Source of the DNA: Glandiceps talaboti
Taxonomy: Eukaryota; Hemichordata; Enteropneusta; Spengelidae
DNA length: 30,000 bases
Assembly (NCBI RefSeq): GCF_964340395.1
Contig: NC_135552.1
Location: 14,444,694-14,474,693, forward strand
Direction of reading: 5' to 3'
In this document: one piece after another, positions 1 through 9,809 of the stretch
Numbering within the stretch: position 1 is the stretch's first letter
How the letters are laid out: each line of letters begins with the position of its first letter
The notes under the pieces: model-generated
Seen by the model: the letters and a program-made list of their open reading frames with translations, nothing else
Told to the model about the DNA's origin: nothing
The model's database searches: none
Program-made: the position numbers and the translations under genes

Positions 1-1044
1 TCTCAATGCTGTAACATACATACAACAGATTTACAACAAGCAATATTATATAGTTCCTTTAAACGATCGCGAAACATGGCCATTGATGTGAACAGATGTC
101 GCATACTCATGAATATTTTCTGATGACAATTACAAAGCAAATTAGCATACAGTGCCTCCTCCCCCTACTCGTCTCACCCGGTCAGGACGTCTTGACCTTG
201 GTAACATTATGAAGAGTGGTGCTGAATTACTATTTGGCGGCTACAACGGTTATCGATCATACACACTCGTATGCTTGTATCTTGCATAGAGTAATATGTA
301 CATGGCTATTATTAGTAACAGAAGTAGTCGTTAGAGAGTGTCGATGCGCCAGATGCAATGAAGCACAGTCATCTCTTGTTTCCAAAGCGGACGTTGTTTT
401 CTAGTTTATGATACTGGAGAATACCGTAGAGCATCGTTCAATTGATAATATAAAATCACATTGACACATGCTAAACGATAGATTTATCTGTAATAGAAAA
501 GGTTTACCTGCTACTAGTAACGTACGTACACCTACGTACCTCCCGGCATCCAATGATGACCTCGGTTGCCTTGGTATGTAATGCATAACATTAACATTAT
601 AGATTACATTTTTACATTATTCGTTATGTACGCATAGCTGTGTGCTGGTAAAATGTATGGTATAAATGGTTATCACTATTAATACGACTCTACCCCCCCC
701 CCCCCACACACACACACACTAAAATTAATCGGCGCTATCAAAGTCCCATATTTACCTCCCATATATAAGGCAAAATAAAAATAAATGTTTGTTTCCGAGA
801 ACATGACTTCAGAAATTGGGCAGGTAGGTCAGAATTTTACTTCGAAATTATAAACAAGTTATGCAGACTGTGCTGTTATAGTCTAAAAAGACCTGGTTTC
901 TCTCCGGAATACATTTTTTTTTAAATAGTGAACACAGATGAAGCAAAGGCGTGAATGTGTACACGGAATTAAAAGTAAATTTTTACCATTTTACCTTGTC
1001 AGCTTATCGGAAACACGCTATATTTTTATTTAGCCTGAGGGGGT
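1..1044. other. Non-coding stretch with no recognisable gene
   Basis: All frames are broken by stops at short intervals and the longest open stretches are about 60 codons without familiar motifs. The only visible structure is a poly-C run followed by an AC dinucleotide run near 691-718. I see no promoter, exon or RNA gene that I can defend. Confidence 0.6.
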
Positions 1045-2010
1045 TATGAAATAGTGATCATTGTCTGTCCGTGCATGTCTGTGTCTATATCATTTTCTTT
1101 AAAACAGCGCGTCAATTTAAATGAAACTTTAGTACACATCTTCCTTATGACAAAAGGAAGGACTAATTAGGTTTTGATTAGATTTTGGTAAACATCCTAT
1201 GAATATTAATAATGATTCATTTGCATAATTATTAATGTAAGGAATTGGGCAGTCTCTTTGGTTGCGTGCTTCAAATGTCACATAATTTGGTGTGTTGTTG
1301 ATATACCTTTGGATTTATTGAGTCATTTGCATAATTAATTATATTATAATTAGGCAATATCTTTGGAATCTTCAAATCAAACATAATTTGTGTATACATT
1401 GATGATAATAATGTGCTTGTGTCCTTTTAAACTTACTGATTTTGCTTTGACTGAACTGAACTGATTTTCCTTTGACTTTTCTTGAGTAATTTGCATAATT
1501 AATGATTTTCCGGTTTATATATGATGTTACAGATTTTCGCATTCTGACCATATGTGATGAAACTAATCAAAGGCTCTTTGTGCTTTCGGTAGGCATTCTG
1601 TTTACATCACGTTGTTAAATGTTCTCTGCCCCTTACGGAGGCCCGGCATTCAGCTTACATCTGGTTTACATTTTCATAATTAACGATTTTCAGTAATTAG
1701 ATTGAATGTCAAGAATGCAAGCTCAAAATTTCATACAATTTGGTGTATATGCATCGACGATAACAAAGCGCATGTGTTCTGTAAAGCATTTGCCAAATGA
1801 ATGATTTTCAGTAATGAAGTAATATCTTAAGAATGCAAACATTCAGATTTCATATGATTTGGTACATACCTAACAATAAAAAAAGCCTACGTGTTCTATA
1901 AAGCTCATTGACGTAGCCGCTCGTTTAAAGGGCCATTTGTTATATACATGTATACATGATTTTTGGCCATTAGGCAATATCTAGAGAATGCACGCTTGTT
2001 TAAATTTCAT
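1045..2010. repeat. AT-rich interspersed repeat with degenerate tandem units
   Basis: Variants of a block containing TTTGCATAATTAAT, then GATTTTCAGTAATTAG, then GCAATATCT and an AATTTCATA-like segment recur near 1220, 1327, 1490, 1675 and 1790, spaced roughly 100-180 bp. The 5' part (sequence around 1105-1230, ending CCTATGAATATTAATAATG) matches a second copy around 15550-15650, which has CCTATGAATAGTAATGAG followed by TTTGCATAA. Two separated copies with the same order of sub-motifs indicate a dispersed repeat family rather than unique intergenic DNA. No coding potential is visible and the class is unknown. Confidence 0.55.
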
Positions 2011-2061
2011 CATGATGAATTCCATGATCTTTCAGTGTACATTTTTTGGTGGACTATCACT

Positions 2062-2191
2062 GTTTACACGATCTTGATTACATGGTGATTATATCCTCAC
2101 AGCAAAGCCATCGCTATCACATCCACTTGTGTAATCTACCACATTGACCAACAATAGTATTAGTTTGTGTCTATCGATTGTAAGCTGAAAG
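2062..2191 (+). repeat. Dispersed repeat, copy A
   Basis: This stretch resembles 6289-6420 in the same orientation. Both share, in order, GTTTACAC-ATCTTGATTACA, a GGTGATTATAT-like segment, GCTATCAC, CCACTTGTG, AATAGT and TTAGTTTGTG, and end in GTAAGCTGAAAG, with small insertions between. The order of the shared blocks argues for common descent from an interspersed element. Class unknown. Confidence 0.5.
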
Positions 2192-2244
2192 TTGTCAAAT
2201 TTGTCAGAAAATATGAATACTTTCACTGATTTCCCGGGGGGAGG

Positions 2245-2345
2245 GGAGGAGCACCAGTATCGAACCAGGGCATATCACACGATTATACACTTTGCACACA
2301 TGTAGCAACCTTTCAATGCTACTGATTCACCCTAGCAACTAGATG
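2245..2345 (-). repeat. tRNA-like SINE remnant
   Basis: On the minus strand a perfect RNA polymerase III B-box match, GGTTCGATACT, covers about 2248-2258. Upstream on that strand comes a tRNA-like segment with TAGCATTGAAAGGTTGCT, which resembles a tRNA D-arm and A-box region although the A-box is imperfect. The spacing of about 70 nt fits a tRNA-derived SINE head. I see no clear tail or target duplication, so this is an old copy or a fragment. Confidence 0.4.
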
Positions 2346-3220
2346 TCAGGTGGGACATGCCCTATTTAATACCATGAATATGTTGGATGTGAATACTGAG
2401 GACAATCTGCTGAATGGCGGTGTCACAGGTTTATGAAAGAGATTTTGAATAATGGAGATAAAATGTGACAAATAGAAAATGTGAAGGACTACATAGAATG
2501 TGCTTGTAATGAATTTCCCTAAAATCGAAGTTCTTCAAAACTTTTACACCATGAAAGCTTGCGTCTCGTCCTTTTGAAACAATAAAATAAATTTGGGGTC
2601 CACCATCTTGTTTAAATTTCAAGGAAATCGACAAACTGTCATTTTCCCATATCTTGCGTAGATTAACAACATAGTATTCGGCAGCCAATAATTGGATTCT
2701 AAAATGACGTAATCTTGATGTAAAATGTTAACTTCTATTTATATAACAAAAGCGTACGTGTACAATATAGCCTTTGTGTTGTTGTCATTTGCATGATCAA
2801 TTAAATTTGCCATAGATATTTATAGTAGCGCAGATATTATAATTTTAAGTGCGTGTAGGAACAAGGACCGAAAGGCTGGTGTTTTGTCATTAGGGAAGGC
2901 ATTTAGTCATCATCTGGATAATTTTGAAACTTTTAACTGCGGCATTTCTCTGCCACATATTCAAGTCCTCAACATTGAGCAAGGATTAGATCATTTCCAG
3001 TACCAGCAAATCTAAATTAATTGGTGTTGACTGATAAAGTAATACTTTTATCATTCGTTAATAGCTATGGGAATGATGGTACCCATCATACCTTCTCAGT
3101 CAGCACGTGTTTACGAGCCAGAGCATCACAACCTAAAGATCGAAATTTCAAAGCTCAAAGTTCCATTAACAAATTGGTTTGTACAAACACATTTCACTGC
3201 TGATACGTACTTACTTTCAG
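2346..3220. other. Non-coding stretch, nothing recognised
   Basis: The region contains only short ORFs without recognisable motifs on either strand. A short TTTGCATGATCAATTAAATTTG segment near 2787 echoes the AT-rich repeat family at 1045-2010, so part of it may be old repeat. Confidence 0.45.
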
Positions 3221-3223
3221 GGT

Positions 3224-5302
3224 CGTAGCCTGACCAAATTGCCAAGGGGGGCAGCACTTTGTCTTGGTGCAATCTTGCATTTAAAATTTAGAAAAGTGCT
3301 AATTAACATAAATGTGCATGTAATTTACATAATATATATATTGTAGCATACGCAATTAAATATCATATGTAAGGTCAGAAAAAAATACAAAATGCTGGTC
3401 AACGGGTAACCTAACCCATCACATTGGGTAAGTAGGTCGATTTCATTTTTTCACAATGCTTGACAAGGATAAAACAAACCATATATAATGATAGCAAAAT
3501 ATTTCAGGTCGAGTTTAGATAGAACTTATTCAGTCATCTTGATACTATCTCTTGCAATTTGTCTGCATAGCTACAGTTAGGAAATGTACACAATTTACGG
3601 TTAAACAAACGGTGTAGTTCCTCCCACCCTCTCTTCTCCAAAAATTTTAAGCCCCGCCAATTGAAACTCAAGCATTATTTTAGCCACCCCTTCTGTCACC
3701 TACACTACAGTTGAGATATAAAATGATATGGTACAATGATGCATTGGGAGGAGACAACTCCAAAGGTGAAAAAAAATTGAAAATAAGACAGTGTAGGAGG
3801 CCATTTAGAAGCATAAAATATCAAACTATAGATATAATAAAATACCAGAATTGAAACAATTATGCTATGTATTACATATTATTTGGAAGTGTATTTTGTT
3901 GTGGCAAAGCTGAAAGATATTATGCGGATGTGCACATGGTAAATGACTTCTCCTGAAGTTTAATTTGGTTCCAAAAAATCCCGAATAAAGAGCAAAACAT
4001 TTGAAGACTTTCAGACTTTTGATGGTCGTAAACTTTTGTTCAATTCTTTTTAGTGCACATTGGATATTTAATCTCAATTCATGCTTGTATGCAACATTAG
4101 AGCCAAGTAAACCACTGTATAAGATATTATATTATTTGGAATAGACTCAAATATATATTGTTACATGAACTATTCAGAAAATATAAAGAAATGTCCTTAA
4201 TTTTGAAAAGCCCGCATGAGGATATATTGCCCATCACCAGAAAAAAATATATGGGTAGGTTGAACAGCTTTTTTCATTTTTTCTGGCCTAATGTTGTATC
4301 TTTCAAGTAGTTGCCGAAAAGATGTCACATTCAAAGTAAAAAAATGGATGGTGCTTTCTCAAATAAGTAACACAACAAAATAACCATTTTCTTTACCCAA
4401 CTCCCAAAACTGTTATGGCCTCGTTTATGTCGGAACCCAAGGTGAACTCAGTGAATTCTCCTTGTCATTATCATTATAATGGAAATTGAAGTTTGGATTT
4501 TGATGTCGAAGGTACAGCTCTGTTTACAAATTCAGGGCCATTCTTTCCATAGCAAATTGTCGCTTCAAAATGAATTGCGGAATAACGCTAGTGTCAGTGT
4601 GCAATGAGATAATTATATCAAACAACTTTTTAACCAAAGACAACGTCGAACACAATTATTGAAAGAAATATCTTCAAATAGTGGATCTTAAACTGCGTAC
4701 CTAGTTTAATAGTTTTTCAGGGCCACCAAATATTCCAAAAAGAGATCTGCCGTTTTATCAGTATGAAATGTTTTAATATAAGGAACAAGCAAAGATGTAA
4801 ATGAGATCGAGCGCATCTTCGGAGTCACTGCATGCAGCATAGCAGGCGACCTCACGTTGAACGACTTTTTCCGTCTTTTTTTCTTGAGTTTCACTCGCTG
4901 ACATTATTATAATTGCGACTTACTATCTTCAAATGAAGGAGACTTTCAAGACTACTGTTACTCGCGGAAAATACACAGTGAATGTGTGCACTTCTTTTGT
5001 ACTTTCCCACACAAAGAATTTTTAATTTGCTGCAAAAAGTTACAATTTTTAACTGGACACATTTTTATTCAAAGTTAAGCCAGGGTACAATAGCGATATA
5101 AGATACATATTAGCCAGGAGTCAGCAGTGTACAGTCACTATGAACTATCAATTTAAATCGCACATGCTAGGAATCGTCACGTAAATAACGATTTTAATAG
5201 CATCGCTATGTATTCAAAAAGTAGCTTTTCTTTCTTTCTTTTTTCCAAAATCTCCGGGGGGCAGCTGCCCCCTTTGCCCCCCCCCCCCCCCCGCAGGCTA
5301 CG
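3224..5302. mobile_element. Possible 2.1-kb element with terminal inverted repeats
   Basis: The left end has CGTAGCCTG (3224-3232) followed by GCCAAGGGGGGCAGCA (3241-3256). The right end has the reverse complement arrangement: GGGGGGCAGCTGCCCCC, TTTG, a C-run, then CAGGCTACG (5294-5302). The outer 9 bp are an exact inverted repeat and the G-rich inner blocks also correspond. I found no convincing target duplication and no transposase reading frame inside; the longest minus-strand ORFs (3865-4077 and 4706-4894) are unrecognised. It may be a non-autonomous DNA transposon, or two unrelated copies of a repeat end lying in opposite orientation. Confidence 0.35.
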
Positions 5303-6288
5303 GTACTGACTCTAATGCTTGCTATATTGCACATACAACTGTAACATGAAAATATCAATCCATTATAGGAATTGATCTGCATTGGTGCACGGGAACCGCC
5401 TTATATTGCCTTATATTAGTGTGCATGTGATCTGTATTGCCCGATATCGCCGTTGATCTGTATTGGCATAGTGTCTGTCGGCTATTTCACAATCAATGCT
5501 CAATTTCCACTGTTACGTTTGTTGCATTGTCATGGCTTCGTTTCAACAAATTAAGCACAACTGAGGAACTTGATTTAGTTCCCCCTTTATTATAGTAACT
5601 AGTTCTACAAGACATGCAGGTTTCTTCTATGTTTGTAAACCACAACACCTGTTCGGGGCACAAAAATAGGCCTGTAAAAATCATTAATTAATTAATATGT
5701 TGGTGCCCTCAAAATATATGAATTTTTAATCATGTAGATGTAATCATTTTGTGACAATATATAGCTCCATGATGTATACAGGATGATTTCTGTTAGTGTC
5801 CTACTTCTGTGATTCACATCCAAACGGATTTGAGTTACTTCAAAATTTATCGTTGGGGAGGTTTGTCGTTATTGTTTTGTGTTTACACTTGCTATGATAT
5901 GGGTCTGGCAAAGAGATTACGGTCACCATTTATGGTGAGTTTTATCAATGCAGTAAGTTAACGAAACAAAATAATTCTTTTGAAGGTAGGAGCTATAATT
6001 ATATGAGAACTAAAGGTCCCAAAAAACAGTTCCTTATGTCACGCAACAATGGTAATGTCTGTAACGTTGTTATCATAGCATTACTAATTCTGGTTTAAAG
6101 AACTTTAAATAGATGCCCATACCTACAGTGAATAATAGGATTTGCAATCTAGTGTGTGTTCCCAAGACTCTGATGCGGTGTGCACGTGGTGACGGTTTTG
6201 TCCGTGATGTTTGGTGTCAGAAACCCGAAGTACATTTATACATATCACTAGGCTCATCATGAGGAGCACATATTTGGGTACTTTAAGT
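5303..6288. other. Non-coding stretch, nothing recognised
   Basis: GATCTG-ATTGG recurs three times around 5372-5466, but too loosely to call an array. No ORF in either direction has recognisable protein motifs. Confidence 0.45.
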
Positions 6289-6420
6289 GTTTACACTATC
6301 TTGATTACAGGGCGATTATATTATATCCGACGAACAGAGGCACCGCTATCACCCACTTGTGCAAATCCACAGCATCCAGCCATAATAGTTAGTTTGTGGC
6401 TTTCTGAGTAAGCTGAAAGC
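6289..6420 (+). repeat. Dispersed repeat, copy B
   Basis: Second copy of the repeat seen at 2062-2191, in the same orientation, with the same series of conserved blocks from GTTTACAC to GTAAGCTGAAAG. It carries an insertion of about 10-15 bp relative to copy A after the GATTATAT block. Confidence 0.5.
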
Positions 6421-7391
6421 TCATTTTCCACGGTAGTATATTGAAAGCATGGAAAGTGTATGGTACAGTGAAGAGTGGTGGCTCGCTAATAAAGTCTTAG
6501 TCGCGTTGCTAACGACAGCTTGTAGTACGATTTGAAGTATGCTATTAAGGCTGGTAGAGGAAGTGGTACGAGTACACGGTGTGGCTACACGAACAAACTA
6601 CTTTATAAATTATATGAGTTCAAAGGCTACACAGGACACTCACACTACAACACGGGACGATGACTTCAAGCTGGGAGTATGGTCGATACAGCATAACGCC
6701 TATAACCTTGCTCTAGTTCCTGATTCCGCAGCAAGGTTAATGTCTGTAAGTCACGTCTAAAATCACATCAATGTATTTGGGGATTGGTTATCTTTTCAAT
6801 TTTAAGCCAGGGTCTTTCTAGAATGAAGACGTGTGGGTGAAAGCTTCTGTAACTTCATCCGCCCGTCCATTGTTTGTTGTTGTACAAGTCCTCGACATTT
6901 ACTCTGTGATCGGACAATACAACACGATATATCCCATTGAATACTGAAATTTGCAATTGACACTGGTTGGCAACCGTGCTCTTCTTGGAAACGTGACAGA
7001 TTGTTTTGCCCTATATCGATCTGTGCATTAACATATCCGCGCCATAGCTATAGCTACAGTGAAAACATAACCAGACTGAATCAAATATGATGACATTCCG
7101 CATTAGGGTTGGCCTGTTTGACCAACATGTATAAGGCTTGCGCACTGTCTGTCTCGTGGTAGCAGTTTTATATTAATACAACGCTGAAATACAAAACTAT
7201 TACATGTTAAAACTTAGTATGTCTTTTCACATGATGTATACTCTTACCGATAGATGGTATCTAAGTATAGCAAGTCTATCAACAGACGGTCTGCGAGTGC
7301 GTAGTTGCATGTCCTTGGCTACAGTCATGATAGTGTACAGTGTATGCTGTGATTTCAAACGTCTGTGGAAATCTCGTGATTTCCGCAGACG
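6421..7391. other. Non-coding stretch with one unassigned ORF
   Basis: A 73-codon open frame at 6539-6760 on the plus strand has no motif I recognise and no obvious splice or initiation context. The rest shows no structure that I can name. Confidence 0.4.
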
Positions 7392-7400
7392 CACAGACAC
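7392..7400. repeat. Left target-site duplication of the 7401 MITE
   Basis: CACAGACAC, repeated exactly at 7539-7547 on the other side of the element. Confidence 0.85.
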
Positions 7401-7538
7401 CAATCTGATTAAAATCCGATGTGGTGAAAGCGTCTAAATGCTTTATTTACCTCTATTTCCATCGTTTTGTGTCGTTTGATTTCGTACCGAGTGATCGCCG
7501 CCTTCCCCTTTTCACCACATCGGATTTTAATCAGATTG
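7401..7538. mobile_element. 138-bp MITE with 29-bp perfect terminal inverted repeats
   Basis: Positions 7401-7429 (beginning CAATCTGATTAAAATCCGAT) are exactly reverse-complementary to 7510-7538 (ending in the complement of that sequence). The element is flanked on both sides by the identical 9-mer CACAGACAC (7392-7400 and 7539-7547), a clean target-site duplication. The 80-bp interior has no coding capacity. A short non-coding element with perfect inverted ends and a 9-bp duplication is a MITE; 9 bp is typical of Mutator-like (MULE) transposases, while hAT elements give 8 bp. The superfamily is therefore inferred. Confidence 0.85.
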
Positions 7539-7547
7539 CACAGACAC
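7539..7547. repeat. Right target-site duplication of the 7401 MITE
   Basis: CACAGACAC, identical to 7392-7400. Confidence 0.85.
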
Positions 7548-8179
7548 CAGTCGCAAACATTTATTATATATTTATAAATATTCATAATTCTCGTTACCTG
7601 AAATAGAATATTACTGCCTCGGCACATCATCAAAATAACGAACATTCGATTTCTTGGTCGACACATAACTTCACGCGCTTCACGTGCATAAAAACCTGTA
7701 ACATGTGTAAATACTATAGGCGCTCGCAGGAATAAGTCCACATTCTTGTTCTATTAACCCTCTAGCATGCTGTAAAATGCTATTGCAGGTACCAAAAATA
7801 TTGCTTTTGGTTTTAGCGGCCGATTATTTTTTTTACAATGTAACTGCGGAGGGGGGGGGGTGTTCGTTTTGGAAAATATCACTTGAAGTGCGGTTACGTT
7901 AATTTGGAGAAGTTTTCTGCTATAATGTCATATGTAATTTTTTTTATCACACAGCAAGAAGATAAATGCATTTGTCATTTTGGTGTACAGAGAAATAACA
8001 CCAGAATAACTGTAATTTGTCAACTTTTTTTTTTTTTCTGTTTTACTTCCATATGCACATGTCAGATACGCTATTTCTTAAACGAGAGAATGTTGTTTTT
8101 ATTACCAATTTAGTACTTGGCATACATTATTTATGAATGGACCGTAATATATTATAGCAAATATATTCAGTGGCCTACT
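7548..8179. other. Non-coding stretch, nothing recognised
   Basis: Contains a G-run near 7852-7860 and a T-run near 8024-8038. Short ORFs only, without recognised motifs. Confidence 0.4.
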
Positions 8180-8268
8180 TAGTCTAGAGGTATATCCACG
8201 AGGGTTGAATCTGAAGATCTCTTTACCCAACGAAATCTTCAGATTCGGCAAACCCAGTTGATCGCACC
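8180..8268 (+). repeat. tRNA-like or hairpin segment, uncertain
   Basis: TAGTCTAGAGG (8180-8190) fits the RNA polymerase III A-box consensus and GATCGCACC (8260-8268) fits the B-box at eight of nine positions. Between them an exact 12-bp stem, GAATCTGAAGAT (8207-8218) with its complement (8235-8246), encloses a 16-nt loop. No cloverleaf can be drawn convincingly, so this could be a decayed tRNA-derived repeat or simply a chance hairpin. Confidence 0.25.
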
Positions 8269-8448
8269 AAGACTATGACCCACTACATGTATATACAGTT
8301 GTATTCGATTCTGCATATTTGTGTCATGGTTGCATACTGCGGTGTCTAATACCACACACTGGTACATATACCATAGGTAGCGTTATTTGAAGATCACTTA
8401 TGTATAAGTTTCTTCCTGACAAAATTTAAACAGACCCGACTTTGCTAG

Positions 8449-8450
<2 letters not shown>

Positions 8451-8533
<83 letters not shown>
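8451..8533. repeat. AT dinucleotide microsatellite
   Basis: An uninterrupted AT run of about 83 bp. Low complexity, with no coding meaning. Confidence 0.97.
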
Positions 8534-8536
<3 letters not shown>

Positions 8537-8726
8537 TATTACCCGTATAAAAGAATTTTTCACAGCTCATACAATAAAAAGTAGACATGTCGACAAGGGT
8601 TGGTTATTAGGTAATGGGAGTCAGAAAAAATAGCATAATGAGTCGAGTCTAACCCCCACAGACACTGACATGTGGTTACTATTAAAGCAAGATAACTAGA
8701 GGGCAGTGTAAAGTAAATATAAAATA

Positions 8727-8731
8727 CAAAA

Positions 8732-8774
<43 letters not shown>

Positions 8775-8945
8775 ATACAAAATGTACAATTGTTGGATAT
8801 ACTTTTTAATGAGTGTATTTTTTAAGAGAATCCCAAAATGAAAATCTAGATGGTTATGATCTGATGCCAGATGGTAGACTGTTCCAAAATGCTTTATTGC
8901 AAACTCGCCTGTGTACGTATTTACCTTAGGTAGAATGAGTTATAC
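8727..8945 (-). mobile_element. LINE (non-LTR retrotransposon) 3' end, decayed
   Basis: Reading the minus strand from about 8945 down gives NKAFWNSLPSGIRS, a stop, then PSRFSFWDSLKKYTH and another stop. This matches the FWNSLP...IR...S...F...LK pattern common at the C-terminus of LINE (L2/CR1-like) reverse transcriptase proteins. It is followed on the same strand by an ATTT tetranucleotide run (plus-strand AAAT repeat, 8728-8776), a common kind of tail for such elements. The frame carries at least two stops, so it is a dead 3' fragment. Family assignment is from motif memory only. Confidence 0.6.
8728..8776. repeat. AAAT tetranucleotide microsatellite
   Basis: About twelve tandem AAAT/ATAA units directly downstream of the minus-strand LINE remnant, and probably part of its 3' tail. 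Confidence 0.9.
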
Positions 8946-9304
8946 CAACTGCACTTGACCGCCAGGTGTAATTTTCCTATAGTAGTCTCTGTGGTGTAAT
9001 TAATCACCCATGGATTTATGCTAATTAAGGTGTTATATCAAGTGTATTGACACATGGTTTTTTCACAATACGTGTACATGTACATGTACATCCAATGGGT
9101 GCCCCGCCCTGTTGACAGTTGTGTGAATCACAATGATGTTTGGTTCGTTTCCAACTAACCCCCGCTATTCAATGATTGTTGTATACACATACACGTCTTA
9201 TTTTGAAAGATACGAGACTTGTTGTGACTGAAAAACATGACGTATCTTTAACAGCCGATATGTATTGTACTGTACAGTTTTGAACAATGGTCTCAGAGGT
9301 TGAT

Positions 9305-9313
9305 GACAGCAAC
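9305..9313. repeat. Left target-site duplication of the foldback element
   Basis: GACAGCAAC, repeated exactly at 9566-9574. Confidence 0.85.
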
Positions 9314-9565
9314 ACAGTCGCTTGTAAACTGTTATTCCTTTCCTAAATGGTTTTATTCTTGTCTATGACGGTCCTAATACAGAACAATGACGTTATTATA
9401 GGGATTGGCGATATTCTTACAAAATGGTGTTGTATTTATGACATCGCCACCGATTTTATAAGAATATCGCCAATCCCTATAATAACGTCATTGTTCTGTA
9501 TTAGGACCGTCATAGACAAAAATAAAACCATTTAGGAAAGGAATAACAGTTTACAAGCGACTGTG
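9314..9565. mobile_element. Foldback DNA element, about 120-bp arms, 9-bp target duplication
   Basis: The left arm from ACAGTCGCTTGTAAACTG (9314 on) to about 9434 is the reverse complement of the right arm from about 9445 to 9565. I see one mismatch in the outer 106 bp (a C/T pair in the TTTATT-TTGTC segment) and a few differences near the roughly 10-25 bp loop. The 9-mer GACAGCAAC occurs immediately outside both ends (9305-9313 and 9566-9574), so the palindrome arrived as one insertion. Long inverted arms with a 9-bp duplication suggest a Mutator-like or foldback MITE; if the arms begin one base further out the duplication becomes 8 bp, which would suit hAT. The near-identity of the arms suggests a recent insertion. 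A transcript would fold into a long dsRNA hairpin. Confidence 0.88.
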
Positions 9566-9574
9566 GACAGCAAC
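9566..9574. repeat. Right target-site duplication of the foldback element
   Basis: GACAGCAAC, identical to 9305-9313. Confidence 0.85.
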
Positions 9575-9654
9575 CCCATATAATCTGGAGCGATATTTTA
9601 GGAAGGGTGCGATACAACTCAATTACTGCTATCCCGCCTCGACAGTTGGTGCGC

Positions 9655-9798
9655 ACGGTCGTAGTCTGTTTACTGGGCTGTCGATATGCATCGTTAGCTG
9701 GTCGTACCTCCTAGCCCTCGGAGAATACGGGGGTTTATAGGAAGTACGACTAGCTAACTCTGTATCTCGACAGCCTCTTAAACAGGCTAGTACTATGG
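9655..9798. repeat. Imperfect inverted repeat (long hairpin)
   Basis: The left arm (about 9655-9715) contains CTGTTTA, GGCTGTCGA, GTTAGCTGGTCGTACCTCCTA. The reverse complement of the right arm (about 9737-9798) contains CTGTTTAAGAGGCTGTCGAG and GTTAGCTAGTCGTACTTCCTA. The arms are roughly 75-80 percent alike with a short central loop. It may be an older, eroded foldback element than its neighbour at 9314-9565. I see no target duplication. Confidence 0.6.
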
Positions 9799-9809
9799 TT
9801 GTGATATGA

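Noticed and set aside
5370-5470. Three GATCTG-ATTGG repeats
   Set aside because: Too short and irregular to support a tandem array.
6539-6760. 73-codon ORF as a possible small gene
   Set aside because: No motif, initiation context or splice partner; length is expected by chance in 30 kb.
7409-7741. 110-codon minus-strand ORF
   Set aside because: It runs through the MITE at 7401-7538 and has no protein-like motifs.
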